Source of the DNA: Pinibacter aurantiacus
GTDB lineage: Bacteria > Bacteroidota > Bacteroidia > Chitinophagales > Chitinophagaceae
Direction of reading: 5' to 3'
DNA length: 64,000 nt
Assembly (NCBI RefSeq): GCF_019130065.1
Contig: NZ_JAHSPG010000016.1
Coordinates: forward strand, 248,001 to 312,000
Both the position numbers and the translations under genes were made by a program. Of the stretch, positions 54,734-62,568 are shown in pieces. Each line of letters opens with the position of its first letter. The stretch's first letter is position 1. The notes below the pieces were generated by a model, which was given only the letters and a program-made list of their open reading frames with translations, was not told the origin of the DNA and did no database searches.

Positions 54734-56386
54734 TTGAAAAAATATTGCTTGCTACTATTGCTTGTCTCATTATGTACTTGTGAAAAGCAGAAGGCAAAGG
54801 ACCGGGTACCAACAAATGCAGATTACGAGAAAGGTGAGTCGTTCATGGACCTGCGAAATGATTCTGCTTTTTATTACTACAACAAGGTGGCTGCCAGTTC
54901 TGCAGACAGCCTGTTAGTAGCCATGGCCAATAATCGCATGGCGTGCATTCAAACCGATGCCGGAGACTATTTTGGCAGTCAGCAAAGCTTGTTGTTGTCG
55001 TTAAAGTTCTTAGAGGAGTTGAAGAAAGAGGACCGCAAATGTCTTGCATCAGATTATAATGAGCTGGGAAATACAAGCCTGGGCCTGAACAATTATGATG
55101 AGGCAATAAAATATTATGACTTTGCGCTAAAATTGTCTTCAACCAAGCTAGTCACCAGGATAGGCTTAAACAATAAAGCCATCGCTTATCGAAAGAAGAA
55201 ACAATATGCCCAAGCAATTGCTATTTATGAATCGATCATAAAGGAAACTGATAAAAATAGAAAAGAGTATGCAAGGATATTGTCCAATTTAGCTAAAGTT
55301 AAGTGGTTGCTGGATTCTAATTATAATGCAGCTCATGAGTTACTGACAGCACTTCATATTAGGGAAAAAGAAAAAGACGAATGGGGCCTGAATGCAAGTT
55401 ATGCGCATCTGTCAGATTACTATTTGAGCTCCCATCCGGCTCTGGCCCTTCATTACGCTAATAAAATGTTTGAAACTGCACAAGAACTCCATAGCCCGGA
55501 TGATGAGCTGGAAGCGTTGCAAAAATTAATACCTCTTAGTCCGGCCAAAAAATCAAAACGGTATTTTGCGCGTTACTTGTATTTACGTGATAGTGTACAA
55601 ACGAGCCGGAACGCGGCGAAGTCTCAATTTGCTTTAATTCGTTTTGAAGCTGAGAAAAATAAAGCGGACATTCTCAGGCTGCAAAAAGAAAATGCGGAGA
55701 AGGGATTCCAGATAGTATTTCTTGTTTTAGCCGTTCTGATCTTAGTAGCAATAACGATTATTATAATTAATCTGAATCGGAAAAGAAAACAAAGAATACA
55801 GCTGAAAGCTCAAAACAGTATACGGGAATCGAAGCTCAAAACATCCAAACAAGTACACGATGTGGTGGCAAACGGGCTATATCAGATCATGGTAAAAGTG
55901 CAACATGATAACGATATGGACAAGGATACATTTCTTGACGAAATAGAAATGCTATATGAAAAATCCCGCGACATATCATATGAGCAGCCCGTAACTGATA
56001 ATGTTGATTTTTCGAACGAAATAAAACAACTGCTCACATCCTTTTCTACACCTGACATCAAAGTGCTACTGGTTGGGAACGATAAGGAACTGTGGGTGGG
56101 TGTTAAAGGCAATGTAAAGAATGAACTAAAACATGTGTTGCAAGAGTTGATGGTGAACATGAGAAAACATAGTTCTGCAAAAAATGTCGTTGTAAAATTT
56201 GATCAACAAAAAAATCTGCTGCTCGTTCAATATACTGATGATGGTACTGGACTGAAAGCTGGATTTAGCAAAGGAAATGGGTTGGCTGGTATGGAAAACC
56301 GGATTGATGACGTTGGAGGCAACCTTACTTTTGATACACACACTACTAAAGGGTTAAAAATTTATATACGCATTCCAATCTCTTAA
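54734..56386 (+). CDS. TPR-containing sensor histidine kinase
   Basis: A 550-residue sensor kinase. The N-terminus has a signal-like hydrophobic stretch (LLLLLVSLCTC). Residues about 30-280 form tetratricopeptide repeats (NELGNTSLGLNNYDEAIKYYDFAL, ARILSNLAKVKWLLDSNYNAAHEL), expected in the periplasm. A membrane helix (about 327-347) is followed by a coiled coil, the phospho-acceptor region KQVHDVVANGLYQ with His375, and a HATPase domain with N-box ELMVNMRKHSS and G-box GNGLAGMENRI. This is the NarL/DesK-like kinase style. The start is a TTG codon. The response regulator follows at once. Confidence 0.87.
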   Translation: MKKYCLLLLLVSLCTCEKQKAKDRVPTNADYEKGESFMDLRNDSAFYYYNKVAASSADSLLVAMANNRMACIQTDAGDYFGSQQSLLLSLKFLEELKKEDRKCLASDYNELGNTSLGLNNYDEAIKYYDFALKLSSTKLVTRIGLNNKAIAYRKKKQYAQAIAIYESIIKETDKNRKEYARILSNLAKVKWLLDSNYNAAHELLTALHIREKEKDEWGLNASYAHLSDYYLSSHPALALHYANKMFETAQELHSPDDELEALQKLIPLSPAKKSKRYFARYLYLRDSVQTSRNAAKSQFALIRFEAEKNKADILRLQKENAEKGFQIVFLVLAVLILVAITIIIINLNRKRKQRIQLKAQNSIRESKLKTSKQVHDVVANGLYQIMVKVQHDNDMDKDTFLDEIEMLYEKSRDISYEQPVTDNVDFSNEIKQLLTSFSTPDIKVLLVGNDKELWVGVKGNVKNELKHVLQELMVNMRKHSSAKNVVVKFDQQKNLLLVQYTDDGTGLKAGFSKGNGLAGMENRIDDVGGNLTFDTHTTKGLKIYIRIPIS

Positions 56387-56393
56387 ATTGTCT

Positions 56394-57059
56394 ATGATTA
56401 AAAAGGTATTAATAGCCGAAGATCAGGAGTGTGCCAACATGTCTTTGCAAAAGGCGCTGGAAGAGCTTGGCATTACTGATATTGACTATGTTTATTACTG
56501 TGACGACGCGCTTGCCAGCATTCAGAGAAGCAAGCACAGCAATGAATCTTACGATCTTTTGATTACCGATCTCTCTTTTGAAGAAGATGGTCGCCTGCAA
56601 AAAATAACGGGTGGTAAGGAACTTATTCAAGCGGCAAGACAAGTGCAGCCGGATCTTAGGGTTTTGGTATTTTCAGCAAGCCGGGAAGCAGCCACTATTG
56701 AAACGTTGGATAAAACGTTAGACGCAGATGGCTATGTACGCAAGGCCAGGAATGATGCAAAAGAACTGAAAGAAGCGATTGACAAGATATCAAAGAATCA
56801 GAGGCATTTCCCCCGGTATATCATTGATCTTGTAAAACAAAAGAACGCACATGATTTTACACGGTTCGATATAGCCGTTATCTCATTGCTTGCACAGGGA
56901 ACTTTACAAAAAGATATCCCAGCCCATCTTCAAAAAAGCGGTATTAAACCTTCTGGTCTGAGCAGTGTAGAAAAACGACTTAACCTTATGAAAGAAACTT
57001 TTGACTTCTCAAAAAATGAACAGCTGGTTGCTTACTGCAAAGACATGGGGATTATCTAA
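56394..57059 (+). CDS. Response regulator with C-terminal DNA-binding region
   Basis: A 221-residue response regulator with receiver domain about 1-125 (IAEDQ acidic pocket at 8-11, phospho-acceptor Asp59 in LLITDLS, FSAS and GYVRKA near the switch). The C-terminal 70 residues (FDIAVISLLAQGTLQKDIPAHL ... SSVEKRLNLMKETF) resemble a LuxR/NarL-like helix-turn-helix. I chose ATG at 56394; a TTG at 56388 is possible. It begins 7 bases after the kinase stop, so the two form a tight operon. Its likely targets include the palindromes at 57087 and 57566 directly downstream; that is inference. Confidence 0.87.
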   Translation: MIKKVLIAEDQECANMSLQKALEELGITDIDYVYYCDDALASIQRSKHSNESYDLLITDLSFEEDGRLQKITGGKELIQAARQVQPDLRVLVFSASREAATIETLDKTLDADGYVRKARNDAKELKEAIDKISKNQRHFPRYIIDLVKQKNAHDFTRFDIAVISLLAQGTLQKDIPAHLQKSGIKPSGLSSVEKRLNLMKETFDFSKNEQLVAYCKDMGII

Positions 57060-57086
57060 TCCTGTTTTTTGCAAAATAAAAATTCG

Positions 57087-57132
57087 TTTACGGATTCCCG
57101 TAAATAATAGCAGTTCAAAGCTTATACTTTTG
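57087..57132 (+). promoter_or_regulatory. Palindrome-plus-promoter, unit A
   Basis: TTTACGG-ATTC-CCGTAAA (57087-57104) is a perfect 7-bp inverted repeat. It covers the place of the -33 element relative to an exact TAnnTTTG box (TACTTTTG, 57125-57132). This is what an activator- or repressor-bound promoter would look like. Confidence 0.65.
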
Positions 57133-57137
57133 ACATG

Positions 57138-57366
57138 TCCCTAAGCAAAAAGAAAGAGTTGTTTGAAGCTGTTTTCTGCTGCGTTTATACGACTCTTTTG
57201 CTCAGTTAAATTTATAGGAAAAATTGAAATGAGATTTATTCTGCTTGCAGATTTGCAGTACAGTAGCATTAGTAGAATCAACTCAGAGAGGATACAAGTT
57301 TGTGTTTTTTTTCATCTAATAGGTTTGTAGGGCCTGTAAACAGCGAGAGTTTGCGGGCCCTTTTTT
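57138..57366 (+). ncRNA. Candidate structured small RNA, unit A (about 230 nt)
   Basis: Transcription from the 57125 box would run to the terminator at 57330-57366. A long stem forms between 57153-57162 and 57189-57198 (AAAGAGTTGT with ACGACTCTTT). A 33-codon frame starting MRFILLADLQYSSISRINSE (57229) ends exactly at the terminator. Differences from unit B keep the stem and terminator paired, which favours RNA structure. It matches no RNA family I know. Confidence 0.55.
57330..57366 (+). terminator. Terminator of unit A
   Basis: GGGCC-TGTAAAC and GTTTGCG-GGCCC form a 12-bp stem with two G-U pairs, followed by TTTTTT. Confidence 0.85.
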
Positions 57367-57390
57367 ATGTTGTATTTTTCTCGCGCTGTG

Positions 57391-57484
57391 CGAGATGTTC
57401 CGCAGGGCATCTCTAACGGTAGATAAGGGATTTAAATCTCTTCTTATTTGGGGTTCAACATGCTGCCCTTCGGACCATGTTGAA
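57391..57484. repeat. Palindromic element pair between the sRNA units
   Basis: CGAGAT...ATCTC (57391-57413) and TTCAACATG...CATGTTGAA (57454-57484) form an inverted pair with AGGGCA against TGCCCT. It is related to the element at 9055-9190, including the GATAGATAA/GGTAGATAA flank. Confidence 0.7.
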
Positions 57485-57565
57485 TAGCCTCGATTGCCTC
57501 AGCTGGTTGCTTACTGCAAAGGCATGGACATTATTTAGTTCAAATTTTACAAAACAAAAAAAACC

Positions 57566-57611
57566 TTTACGGATTCCCGTAAATAATAGCAGTTCAAAGC
57601 GTATACTTTTG
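57566..57611 (+). promoter_or_regulatory. Palindrome-plus-promoter, unit B
   Basis: The same TTTACGG-ATTC-CCGTAAA (57566-57583) and TACTTTTG box (57604-57611) as unit A, at identical spacing. Confidence 0.65.
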
Positions 57612-57616
57612 ACATA

Positions 57617-57845
57617 TCCCTAAGCCAAAAGAAAGAGTTGTTTAAAGCTGCTTTCTGCTGCGTTTAAACGACTCTTTTGCCCTGGCCAATTTATAGGAAA
57701 AATTGAAATGAGATTTATTCTGCTTGCAGATTTGCAGTACAGTAGCATTAGTAGAATCAACTCAGAGGTGATACAAGTTTGTGTTTTTTTTCATCTAATA
57801 GGTTTGTGGGCCTGTAAACATGCGAGAGTTTACGGGCCCTTTTTT
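57617..57845 (+). ncRNA. Candidate structured small RNA, unit B (about 230 nt)
   Basis: The stem is longer than in unit A: 57632-57646 pairs with 57663-57677 over 15 positions. A one-base deletion near 57807 removes the stop codon found in unit A, so the short reading frame is not preserved, whereas the stem and terminator are. This supports RNA rather than peptide function, though a dual role is not excluded. Confidence 0.55.
57808..57845 (+). terminator. Terminator of unit B
   Basis: GGGCC-TGTAAAC and GTTTACG-GGCCC, a 12-bp stem with one G-U pair, then TTTTTT. The change from G to A relative to unit A turns a G-U into an A-U pair. Confidence 0.85.
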
Positions 57846-57914
57846 ATGTCTATATTTGTCGGTAGATTTGTTTTCAACATTGATGTCTAAAATCATTAAC
57901 TAAACAATATATCG

Positions 57915-58193
57915 GTGATTCCCTTTTTTGTGTTTATTTTAATTATTCTATTTTTTATCAGAATATATTTTTTTGATTTAGTTAAAAGACAAGATTCAAA
58001 GGCAAAATTCGTGGGTTCTTTAGTTCGAAGGTATTTTTCATTTGACTACTTACTGCCTTTTGACTTAGAAGACAATGATCCAGAAACTATCGTGAAAAAG
58101 AAAAGAACAGGAAATAGGGTTTTGTACGCATTTTATATACTACTAGTGCTAATGATATTGATTATTGTTTTTGGTCCACAATCTTGGTTATAG
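57915..58193 (+). CDS. Small two-helix membrane protein
   Basis: A 92-residue protein with membrane helices at about 2-20 (IPFFVFILIILFFIRIYFF) and 69-86 (VLYAFYILLVLMILIIVF), and a charged cytoplasmic loop between (VKRQDSKAKF ... ETIVKKKRTGNR). The start is GTG. It follows the tandem sRNA units and precedes the convergent hybrid sensor gene. No family is recognised; whether it belongs to the two-component unit is unknown. Confidence 0.6.
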   Translation: MIPFFVFILIILFFIRIYFFDLVKRQDSKAKFVGSLVRRYFSFDYLLPFDLEDNDPETIVKKKRTGNRVLYAFYILLVLMILIIVFGPQSWL

Positions 58194-58232
58194 AATATTT
58201 ACAGCATCTCGAATATCATCTACTTCGAAAGC

Positions 58233-61200
58233 TTACTCACTCACTTCATCAGACTGAATAAACTCACTCGGTGTTTTACCAAACTGTTTTTTAAACTCTT
58301 TGCTGAAGTATTTTCTATCGTTGAAGCCTACCATCACGCTTACGTCAAACACTGTGTATTGGCCTTGCTGTAATAATTGCGCTGCTTTTTTAAGGCGGAT
58401 CATCTTGGCGAAATCATTAGCAGACATATCGGTGATCGCTCTTATTTTTTTATACAACACAGATTGGCTCATCATCATTTTTGTTGAGAGCAATTCAACG
58501 CTAAACTCCGGATCATCCATGTATTGTTCTATTACGGCAATCAACCTGGTCAGGAATTGTTCATCAACCGTGTTAATGACAACGTTTTGCGGCTGGAGTA
58601 CAAATTCTTTGCTAAACTTCAACCGCATTTTTTCCCTTGCTGCCAGCAGGTTTCTTACACTTAGTTCAAGGACCTGAGTGCTGAATGGTTTGGTAAGGTA
58701 AATATCTGCACCTGTATCCAATCCCGTAACCTGGTCGCTTTGCGAACTCTTTGCGGTGAGTAGTATCACCGGAATATGACTGGTCCTTTCATCGGTCTTT
58801 AATTTTTGACATAGAGTAAAACCATCCATTTCCGGCATCATTACGTCGCTGATGATGAGATCTGGTATTTCCTCCAAAGCCGCTTTTAAACCGTCAACAC
58901 CATTAACACATTCGATAACATTATATTGATGCAAACACTCTTTGATCAGGTTTCTCAACTCATTGTTGTCCTCGGTTACCAATACATTGTAACGTTTTTC
59001 TTCAGCCTCTGCAACAATTGTGCGGGCCGCCGGTTCTGCCTCCGTTACAATAGGAGGTGTTTCAATGGAGCCAGAAATATTTTGCAATTCAGCTATTCCA
59101 AAATGTTCACGGCCCTTCAAAAGTGTAACAGTAAAGCAGGTGTGACCTTCCTGTGTTTCAGTAGCAGGAGTGCTTTCTACCGTGAGGCTTCCGTGGTGCA
59201 ATTCTATAATGGTCTTGGAAAGGGCGAGTCCAATGCCATAACCTGTATTTTGCGAGTTGCTGTCATTCACCTGGAAATAATTGGTAAATAATTTATCGAG
59301 AAATTGAGGTGCAATGCCTTTGCCATTATCGGTAATATGAATTTCAACTTTGTTGCTTTTAGTTTCCACATGCAAAGCAATAGTGCCGCCGCGTGGAGTA
59401 AACTTAAATGCATTCGTCAGCAAATTATAAATCACCTTTTCTAACTGCTCTTTATCAAAATAAAGATTGACGGCAGCTGCATCATGAACAAATGATGCCC
59501 GGATGTTTTTTGCAAGTGAAACATCTTCGAACGAGGTGTAGATATCATTTAAAAATGCAATCAGGTCGTGGTTGGCTATCTGAAGTTTTAAGTGATGTGA
59601 TTCTGCTTTTCTGAAATCCATTAACTCTGTCACCAATTTCAACAAACGGTTGGCATTCTTTCTGGCATTGTCCAGGTGATGCTGCAGCACATTATTGTTG
59701 GCATTTTCCTGCTGCATTTTTTCTATCGGTGCCATGATCAGCGTAAGGTGCGTGCGAATCTCATGGGAAATGTTGGTAAAGAAATTCAGTTTTATTTCGT
59801 GCAATTCCTTATCCCGCTCCAGCAATGCCCTGATGTAAAAGAAGCGGACAACAAAGAAAACAATTGCAGCAACGAACAACGAATATAACAGGTATGCCCA
59901 ACCGGTTTTCCAGAAGGGGGGGAGCACTGTTATTTTCATGAACACCGGCTTGCTCCATACGCCATCATTATTTGCACCTTTTATCAGCAACGTATAATTG
60001 CCTGCCGGCAGATTGGTGAACGTAGCCGAAGGAGTGTTGATCTCCGTCCATTCTTCATGCACCCCTTCAAGTTTGTAGGCGTATTTGTTTTTGTCTGGCC
60101 GGATGAAATTCAGCAGCGCAAATTCAATGGTGAATGTATTTTGTTGGGATGAAAAGCGAAGCTGGTCAGTCAGGCTAAGGTCTTTCTGTAAGATCTTGAA
60201 TCCGTCGTTAATAAGCACAGGCGTGTTGAAAACCTTCAATCCCGTAAAAACCAGTGGAGACGCTTTGGTGTTGCGTTCTATTTTATCTGCAAAAAAACTG
60301 GTCAGCCCTTTCATGCCTCCAAAGAAAAGCTCACCGTTCTTGTTTTTGTAGAAAGCGTTGTTGTTAAATTCATTTCCTGCCAGCCCATCGCTGGTGGTGT
60401 AGGTTTGAAAAGTTTTTGAAGCGGGGTCAAATCGCGCAAGTCCATTGCTGGTGCTTAGCCATAGTTGGTTCCTGTCATCTTCCAGGATTCCAAGCACGTT
60501 GTTATTAGGCAATCCATTTGCCGTTGTGTAAACTGTAAAGTTGTTTGCTGTTTTGTTGTAAAGAGCGAGACCCTCGTTATAAAGCCCGAGCCAAATATTT
60601 CCTTTCGCGTCTACAAGAATGCAATTAATATTGGGTGAAGCGTTCTGATTGACGGCAAAGGGCTTAATCGTTTTGGTTGATTGATCAAAAATAAACAGAC
60701 CCTCCAGCGCACCGATCCAGATGTTTTGTTCCCTGTCTTCCGCCAAAGCACTGATGTTTTTAGCATCCATGTTTTTCAGCGCGGCTTCATAGCCTATGGA
60801 TGTAAGATTTGTTCCGTCTCGCTTAAACACTTTTAGTCCGGCGTGGCTGCCAACCCAAAATCTGTTTTGGTTGTCTTCGAAAACCACTTCTACTTCTGAG
60901 TGTTTTCTATTCTCGTCGTTTAGATAATATTTGAATTGCCTTTGTTTGGGATCAAAATAATTCAAGCCGCCGCCATGCGTACCTACCCACAAATTTTTGT
61001 CCTTGTCAATAAAAACTGTTTTTACCAGGTTGGAGTTTAAACCGCCTTGTACTCCGGGAATATTTTTATAAACCGTAAACTGTCCGTTGGTTCTGTTGTA
61101 AAAGTTCAATCCACCGCCTTCCGTGCCTATCCACAGATTGCCGTTTTCGTCTGCCGCAATGGAACTCACCACATTATTGCTGATACTGGATGCGGAGTTT

Positions 61201-62276
61201 TTGTGTTGCCAGGCAGTGAAGGGCGCTGTTACGCGGTGTGTTATATTTGCTCCGCCAAAAAAAGTACCGATCCATACGGAACCATTGGCATCTTCAAAAA
61301 TGCTATGTATTGAATTCTGGCTAAGGCTTTTTTCATCCTCCGCATTGTTTGCCAGCGACTGCATTTGTTTGGTTGCAGGATTCATAATGCTTATCCCTTC
61401 CTGCGTGCCAATCCACAATTTCCCAGACTGGTCCACCACCAGCGACCTCACATTATTATTAATAAGACCATTTCCCGAAGGTTGGGTTCGGTAGCAGGTG
61501 AATTTTCCGGTGCCGGGGTCAAAACAGTTTAAGCCATTTATGGTGCCTATCCACATTTTTCCCTGTCTGTCTTCTGCAATAGATTGTACCAGATCATCAC
61601 TTAAAGAGGAAGGATCGGACGGGTCGTTTTTGAATGCTGTTGTTATGTACCCACCGGAGGTTTTGCTGAGATGATATAGACCTTTAAATGTTGCGAGCCA
61701 AAGGCCATTTTTCGAATCTTTAAAAATTCGTGTGATGCTGTGTGCTTTTATATCAGGCGAAATTCCTTGTTGAGGTGCCTGTATAAATTGATTGGTTGCG
61801 GTGTTTGCGCAAAAGAAAAGTCCCTTCGAGGTCCCTAACCAAAGTTGCCCTTTTTCTCCCTTCGCGAAACAATAGATCTCGGGCTGTTGATCTTTGTTGC
61901 CCGGTAAATAAATCCGTTGAAATGAATTTGTACCGGCGTCAAATTTATTCAGTCCCCTTGCCGTGCCTACCCAAAGCGTTTTTTCCTGGTCGAGAAAGAG
62001 CTCGTTGATATAATTGTTCGAAATAGAGCTGCTGTCTGCAGGTTCATTTTTATAGACTTCCACATGATAGCCATCAAAGCGATTCAGCCCATAACGGGTG
62101 CCCAGCCAGATGAATCCCCGGTCATCCTGCGTAATGCACAGCACAGAATTCTGGGACAAACCCTGCTCAACGGACAAGTGATCAAAAGAAATTTTCTGAG
62201 CGCCTGCCGGGATGCCTGGAAGAAAAAAGGAAAGCAATCCAATAAGATAGAGTAGGGAACATCTGCTAACTAACAT
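58233..62276 (-). CDS. Hybrid two-component system sensor/regulator (HTCS)
   Basis: A one-protein glycan sensor of about 1347 residues, started at the ATG at 62276, which begins the signal sequence (the frame is open to 62327). In order: about 14 WxGT-GL-type repeats forming two beta-propellers (for example GFIWLGTRYGLNRFDG, GNLWIGTEGGGLNFYN), a Y_Y_Y domain (about 715-785), a membrane helix (about 795-815), histidine kinase (SHEIRTHLTLI) and HATPase (GYGIGLALSKTIIELHHG), a receiver domain (DLIISDVMMPEMDG, LTKPFS) and a C-terminal AraC-type HTH (VSVMVGFNDRKYFSKEFKKQFGKTPSEF). It would activate the divergent SusC gene at 62569 on binding oligosaccharide in the periplasm. Confidence 0.95.
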   Translation of the reverse strand: MLVSRCSLLYLIGLLSFFLPGIPAGAQKISFDHLSVEQGLSQNSVLCITQDDRGFIWLGTRYGLNRFDGYHVEVYKNEPADSSSISNNYINELFLDQEKTLWVGTARGLNKFDAGTNSFQRIYLPGNKDQQPEIYCFAKGEKGQLWLGTSKGLFFCANTATNQFIQAPQQGISPDIKAHSITRIFKDSKNGLWLATFKGLYHLSKTSGGYITTAFKNDPSDPSSLSDDLVQSIAEDRQGKMWIGTINGLNCFDPGTGKFTCYRTQPSGNGLINNNVRSLVVDQSGKLWIGTQEGISIMNPATKQMQSLANNAEDEKSLSQNSIHSIFEDANGSVWIGTFFGGANITHRVTAPFTAWQHKNSASSISNNVVSSIAADENGNLWIGTEGGGLNFYNRTNGQFTVYKNIPGVQGGLNSNLVKTVFIDKDKNLWVGTHGGGLNYFDPKQRQFKYYLNDENRKHSEVEVVFEDNQNRFWVGSHAGLKVFKRDGTNLTSIGYEAALKNMDAKNISALAEDREQNIWIGALEGLFIFDQSTKTIKPFAVNQNASPNINCILVDAKGNIWLGLYNEGLALYNKTANNFTVYTTANGLPNNNVLGILEDDRNQLWLSTSNGLARFDPASKTFQTYTTSDGLAGNEFNNNAFYKNKNGELFFGGMKGLTSFFADKIERNTKASPLVFTGLKVFNTPVLINDGFKILQKDLSLTDQLRFSSQQNTFTIEFALLNFIRPDKNKYAYKLEGVHEEWTEINTPSATFTNLPAGNYTLLIKGANNDGVWSKPVFMKITVLPPFWKTGWAYLLYSLFVAAIVFFVVRFFYIRALLERDKELHEIKLNFFTNISHEIRTHLTLIMAPIEKMQQENANNNVLQHHLDNARKNANRLLKLVTELMDFRKAESHHLKLQIANHDLIAFLNDIYTSFEDVSLAKNIRASFVHDAAAVNLYFDKEQLEKVIYNLLTNAFKFTPRGGTIALHVETKSNKVEIHITDNGKGIAPQFLDKLFTNYFQVNDSNSQNTGYGIGLALSKTIIELHHGSLTVESTPATETQEGHTCFTVTLLKGREHFGIAELQNISGSIETPPIVTEAEPAARTIVAEAEEKRYNVLVTEDNNELRNLIKECLHQYNVIECVNGVDGLKAALEEIPDLIISDVMMPEMDGFTLCQKLKTDERTSHIPVILLTAKSSQSDQVTGLDTGADIYLTKPFSTQVLELSVRNLLAAREKMRLKFSKEFVLQPQNVVINTVDEQFLTRLIAVIEQYMDDPEFSVELLSTKMMMSQSVLYKKIRAITDMSANDFAKMIRLKKAAQLLQQGQYTVFDVSVMVGFNDRKYFSKEFKKQFGKTPSEFIQSDEVSE

Positions 62277-62318
62277 GCCTGTAATAATAGTGTAGTGAAG
62301 GTAGTTGAAAATTGAATG

Positions 62319-62402
62319 TAGAGACAAGGCAATGCCTTGTCTTTGATTGCGACATCGATCTGCCTGTTATTTCGACAAGACAAGGCAATGCCTTGCCTCT
62401 AC
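62319..62402. repeat. GACAAGGCAATGCCTTGTC palindromic element
   Basis: Two copies of the palindrome AAGGCAATGCCTT (62325-62340 and 62382-62397) are flanked by GTAGAGA on the left and CCTCTAC on the right, so the whole unit is also an inverted repeat. It lies in the divergent space between HTCS and SusC4. Confidence 0.75.
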
Positions 62403-62568
62403 TTAACTATTTCTTAATGCCATGGTAATCAATGATTAATATTTTTTCATTTAGTAAAACAGGATTTTACCCCTTTTAAAACGGAATCTTCACCCCTGTC
62501 TTTGTTCATATCAATAGAAATTTAAAGCACCAACTCATCAGAGTTTTTCAACTTAAAACTAATCTAAA

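Larger units (their letters stand above)
57021..57855. repeat. Tandem duplication of about 479 bases (two units)
   Basis: The segment 57021-57370 recurs at 57500-57850 with a constant offset of 479 bases (478 after one deletion). The second unit starts with a copy of the last 40 bases of the response-regulator gene, so the duplication reached into the coding sequence. Between the units is a palindromic element (57391-57484). The region around the promoter, stem and terminator is best preserved. Confidence 0.9.

Noticed and set aside
57708-57890. 60-codon frame in sRNA unit B as a protein gene
   Set aside because: It extends past the terminator only because of a one-base deletion; unit A stops after 33 codons. 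The shared part may still be a peptide, but the long form is not supported.
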